Assembly (NCBI RefSeq): GCF_014652415.1
Contig: NZ_BMYT01000003.1
Location: 496,001-560,000, forward strand
Direction of reading: 5' to 3'
Origin: Affinundibacterium macrobrachii
GTDB lineage: Bacteria; Pseudomonadota; Gammaproteobacteria; Burkholderiales; Burkholderiaceae_D
DNA: 64,000 bases
Shown here: positions 61,665 to 64,000 of the stretch, piece after piece
Layout: every line of letters starts with the position of its first letter
Position numbering within the stretch: the stretch's first letter is position 1
Position numbers and translations under genes: made by a program
The notes under the pieces: model-generated
Told to the model about the DNA's origin: nothing
Database searches by the model: none
Seen by the model: only the letters and a program-made list of their open reading frames with translations

Positions 61665-64000
61665 TATTTTTCTTCCTGGGTACGCGTCGGTTTCCAATTG
61701 CGTAATAGCAAAGCATTTGACACGACACTGACACTAGAAAGCGCCATCGCCGCTCCAGCCAACATAGGATTCAGAAAACCAAAGGCAGCTAAAGGTATGC
61801 CAACGATATTGTAAATAAATGCCCATCCAAGATTTTGACGAATTTTGCGATAGGTTCTTTGCGAGATTGAAATTGCATCAGCGAGCAGCAAGGGGTCACC
61901 GCGCATTAAGGTAATTCCAGCCGTATGCATCGCGACATCGGTACCAGTCGACATCGCAATTCCTACATCTGCGGCTGCTAATGCAGGTGCATCGTTAATC
62001 CCATCCCCGACCATGCCGACGCGCAATCCAGATCGCTGTAGATCACGCACGATATTCGCTTTATCCGCTGGCAGAACTTCGGCTCGAACATCATTAATAC
62101 CAACGACTGCAGCAACCGCATTTGCGCTGCCATAGTTATCACCGCTCAACATAATCGATTGCGCACCCAATGCATGCAAACGTCTCACCGCATGGGCTGC
62201 ACTCGCCTTCACTTGATCACCAAAACTTAACAGTCCAGCTAGTTGCAAATCTCCATTCGACGAGATCGCTAGATATGACACGGTACGTCCCAATTGCTGC
62301 TGTTCTTGCGCCACTAATTCATATCCACCACCATCGACACCCAACTCTTGCATCCACCGCAGATTGCCTAAATACAGTGTCAGCTCATTCAATTGCGCCT
62401 GCACTCCTCGACCTGGTGATGCCTTCGCATCCGCTACTACGTGCAGATTCAAACCAAGTTGCTGCGCTCTTTGCAAAACCGCGTGCGCAAGTGGATGATC
62501 ACTATATTGCTGCACTGCTGCAGCCCATTCCAATAACTGCTGTTCGCTGTAGGTATGACTAAGCGTGGCAGTCAGATGTGGCTTACCTTCGGTCAAGGTG
62601 CCCGTTTTATCAAATGCGATTGCGTTTAAACTATGCGTGATTTCTAAAGCCTGAGCATCTTTAATCAGAATCCCAAATTTAGCAGCGACACCAGTACCAA
62701 CCATAATTGCCGTCGGGGTTGCCAAGCCCAAAGCACATGGGCATGCAATCACCTGCACCGCAACTGCATTCAATAAAGCAGCCTGCCAATCTCCCGTTAT
62801 CCAAGCCCACAACAATAAAGTAAGCAAGGAAATACCCAATACAATAGGTACAAAAACCGCACTGATTCGATCGACCAAAGCCTGTATCGGCGCCTTCACT
62901 GCTTGCGCATCTTCAACCAACTTGATGATTTGTGAAAGCATCGTAGCGCCACCAACACCGCGCGCAATCACTAATAAAAGACCATCTGCATTCACTGAAC
63001 CACCGATCACAGCATCACCAACATGCTTGCTAACGGGCAGACTTTCTCCCGTCAACAGTGATTCATCGAGATGGCTAATTCCTTCCATAATCTCACCATC
63101 AACAGGTACACGATCGCCAGGACGAATCACCACCATATCGCCAACCCGCACTTCCGATACAGGCACTTCTACCTCAAGTCCATCGCGACGAACTAAGGCT
63201 GTCGTGGCGCGCAAAGATTCCAATGCACGCAAGGCTTCTAATGTTTGATGTTTGGCTTTCGCTTCCATCCACTTACCAAGCAATACCAAACTAATGACCA
63301 CCGCAGACGATTCAAAATACAAGTGTTGCATGCCATGCGAGACGTGATCGGTCTGCCAAAACATTAAATACACGGATAAGCCATAGGCCGAGCTGGTGCC
63401 GATTGCCACAAGCAAATCCATATTGCCGCTACCAGCGATGAGCGCCTTCCATCCCGCTTTATAAAATCGCGCGCCAAGCCAAAACTGCACAGGTGTTGCG
63501 AGTGCAAATTGAACCCAAGCTGGGATCGCCCATTGAATTCCAATAATCGCCAATAGCATGGGAGCCATCAACGGCAAACTCAAAGCCATCGCGATAACTA
63601 CCAACCAAGCTTGACTCAGTCCGGCTTGCTGCTGGGACAACCTGGCCTGTTGATCATCGACCAACTGCGCTGGGTAACCCGCTTTTTTTGCGGCAGCCAA
63701 TAGGCTTAGCAATTCCACCTCTGCAAGCGTGGTGATTTGCGCTTTTTCAGTCGCCAAATTCACGCTGGCATTGAGCACGCCCGGCACCGCTAGGAATGCC
63801 TTCTCAACCCGACCAACACATGAAGCGCAAGTCATCTCTGCTACCTGCAATGTCCAAGTTTTAGTAGGTACGTGATAGCCAGCTTTTTCAATACTAGCGA
63901 GCACATGCTGTAAGCTAGCGCCCGACTTTAGCGCGATGCTGGCTTTTTCCGTTGCCAGATTTACTGTGGCCTCTGCCACTCCTTCCGTAGCGAGCAAAGC
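61664..64000 (-). CDS. copA: Cu(I)-exporting P1B-type ATPase CopA, N-terminus cut by window edge
   Basis: The frame stays open to the right edge, so the start lies outside. Visible: the tail of a first heavy-metal-associated domain, a second HMA domain with MTCASC, eight membrane segments with the copper-binding CPC in [15 protein letters not shown], the phosphorylation motif DKTGT, TGES in the actuator domain, and [10 protein letters not shown]. It exports Cu(I) from the cytosol. The first partial HMA region and the second share NLATEKA, showing an internal repeat. Coupled to cueR by TAATG. Confidence 0.95.
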   Translation of the reverse strand, partial: ALLATEGVAEATVNLATEKASIALKSGASLQHVLASIEKAGYHVPTKTWTLQVAEMTCASCVGRVEKAFLAVPGVLNASVNLATEKAQITTLAEVELLSLLAAAKKAGYPAQLVDDQQARLSQQQAGLSQAWLVVIAMALSLPLMAPMLLAIIGIQWAIPAWVQFALATPVQFWLGARFYKAGWKALIAGSGNMDLLVAIGTSSAYGLSVYLMFWQTDHVSHGMQHLYFESSAVVISLVLLGKWMEAKAKHQTLEALRALESLRATTALVRRDGLEVEVPVSEVRVGDMVVIRPGDRVPVDGEIMEGISHLDESLLTGESLPVSKHVGDAVIGGSVNADGLLLVIARGVGGATMLSQIIKLVEDAQAVKAPIQALVDRISAVFVPIVLGISLLTLLLWAWITGDWQAALLNAVAVQVIACPCALGLATPTAIMVGTGVAAKFGILIKDAQALEITHSLNAIAFDKTGTLTEGKPHLTATLSHTYSEQQLLEWAAAVQQYSDHPLAHAVLQRAQQLGLNLHVVADAKASPGRGVQAQLNELTLYLGNLRWMQELGVDGGGYELVAQEQQQLGRTVSYLAISSNGDLQLAGLLSFGDQVKASAAHAVRRLHALGAQSIMLSGDNYGSANAVAAVVGINDVRAEVLPADKANIVRDLQRSGLRVGMVGDGINDAPALAAADVGIAMSTGTDVAMHTAGITLMRGDPLLLADAISISQRTYRKIRQNLGWAFIYNIVGIPLAAFGFLNPMLAGAAMALSSVSVVSNALLLRNWKPTRTQEEK

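Noticed and set aside
1-64000. tRNA, rRNA, riboswitch, CRISPR or phage features
   Set aside because: I looked for conserved rRNA and tRNA patterns, direct-repeat arrays and phage structural genes and found none I could support; a covariance-model search would be needed to exclude small RNAs.

Overview
The window reads as chromosome of a betaproteobacterium of the Burkholderiales, most likely Oxalobacteraceae and Undibacterium-like. This is inferred from gene order (rplU-rpmA-obgE-proB; ispB then pilB-pilC-pilD-coaE-zapD-yacG; dusB-fis-purH-ruvC-ruvA-ruvB; anmK - M23 peptidase - tyrS - dtd) and moderate GC content (about 50% in hand-counted core stretches). I recognised no rRNA, tRNA, CRISPR array, phage or intact transposase.

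Layout. 1-3.6 kb: a sensor kinase cut by the left edge, translationally coupled to a periplasmic solute-binding-like protein, then a divergent second solute-binding protein and a PsiF-family gene with a good Pho box. 3.7-15.6 kb: housekeeping genes (proB, obgE, rpmA, rplU, a GH18-like protein, ispB, type IV pilus pilBCD, coaE, zapD, yacG). 15.6-19.8 kb: an alanine catabolic unit (alr-dadA) with a TyrR/PhhR-type sigma-54 activator and a near-consensus -24/-12 promoter before alr. 20.2-26.9 kb: the ruv/purH/fis/dusB block, interrupted between ruvC and ruvA by an unknown membrane gene and a 543-bp nested-palindrome element with 22-bp terminal inverted repeats. 27-42 kb: a TlpA-like thioredoxin, a GGDEF-EAL protein, an aldo/keto reductase, a DUF4105 protein whose first codons overlap a terminator hairpin, a DsbA-like protein, anmK, an M23 peptidase, tyrS, dtd, a histidine phosphatase, an M20 amidohydrolase and a small membrane protein with SEDS-like motifs.

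42.5-58.6 kb is the main accessory region, a pectin/homogalacturonan utilisation locus: a FadR-type GntR regulator, GH105, DUF4861 and GH28 proteins on the plus strand, and a PL1 pectate lyase and large TonB-dependent receptor on the minus strand. An 11-bp operator-like palindrome, TGGTCTTACCA or close variants, occurs before gntR, before GH105 and four times before the receptor gene, suggesting one regulon. The locus is split by a 5-kb compositional patch (48.4-53.5 kb) with a truncated TauE/SafE gene, a lipoprotein-type serine hydrolase, a decayed YD-repeat (Rhs-like) fragment and two exported proteins I do not recognise.

58.7-64 kb: a small outer-membrane barrel protein, an Lrp regulator divergent from arginase, and a copA-cueR copper-export operon cut by the right edge. 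Starts were moved from the longest frame where a ribosome-binding site, family start or overlap supported it; each entry says so.
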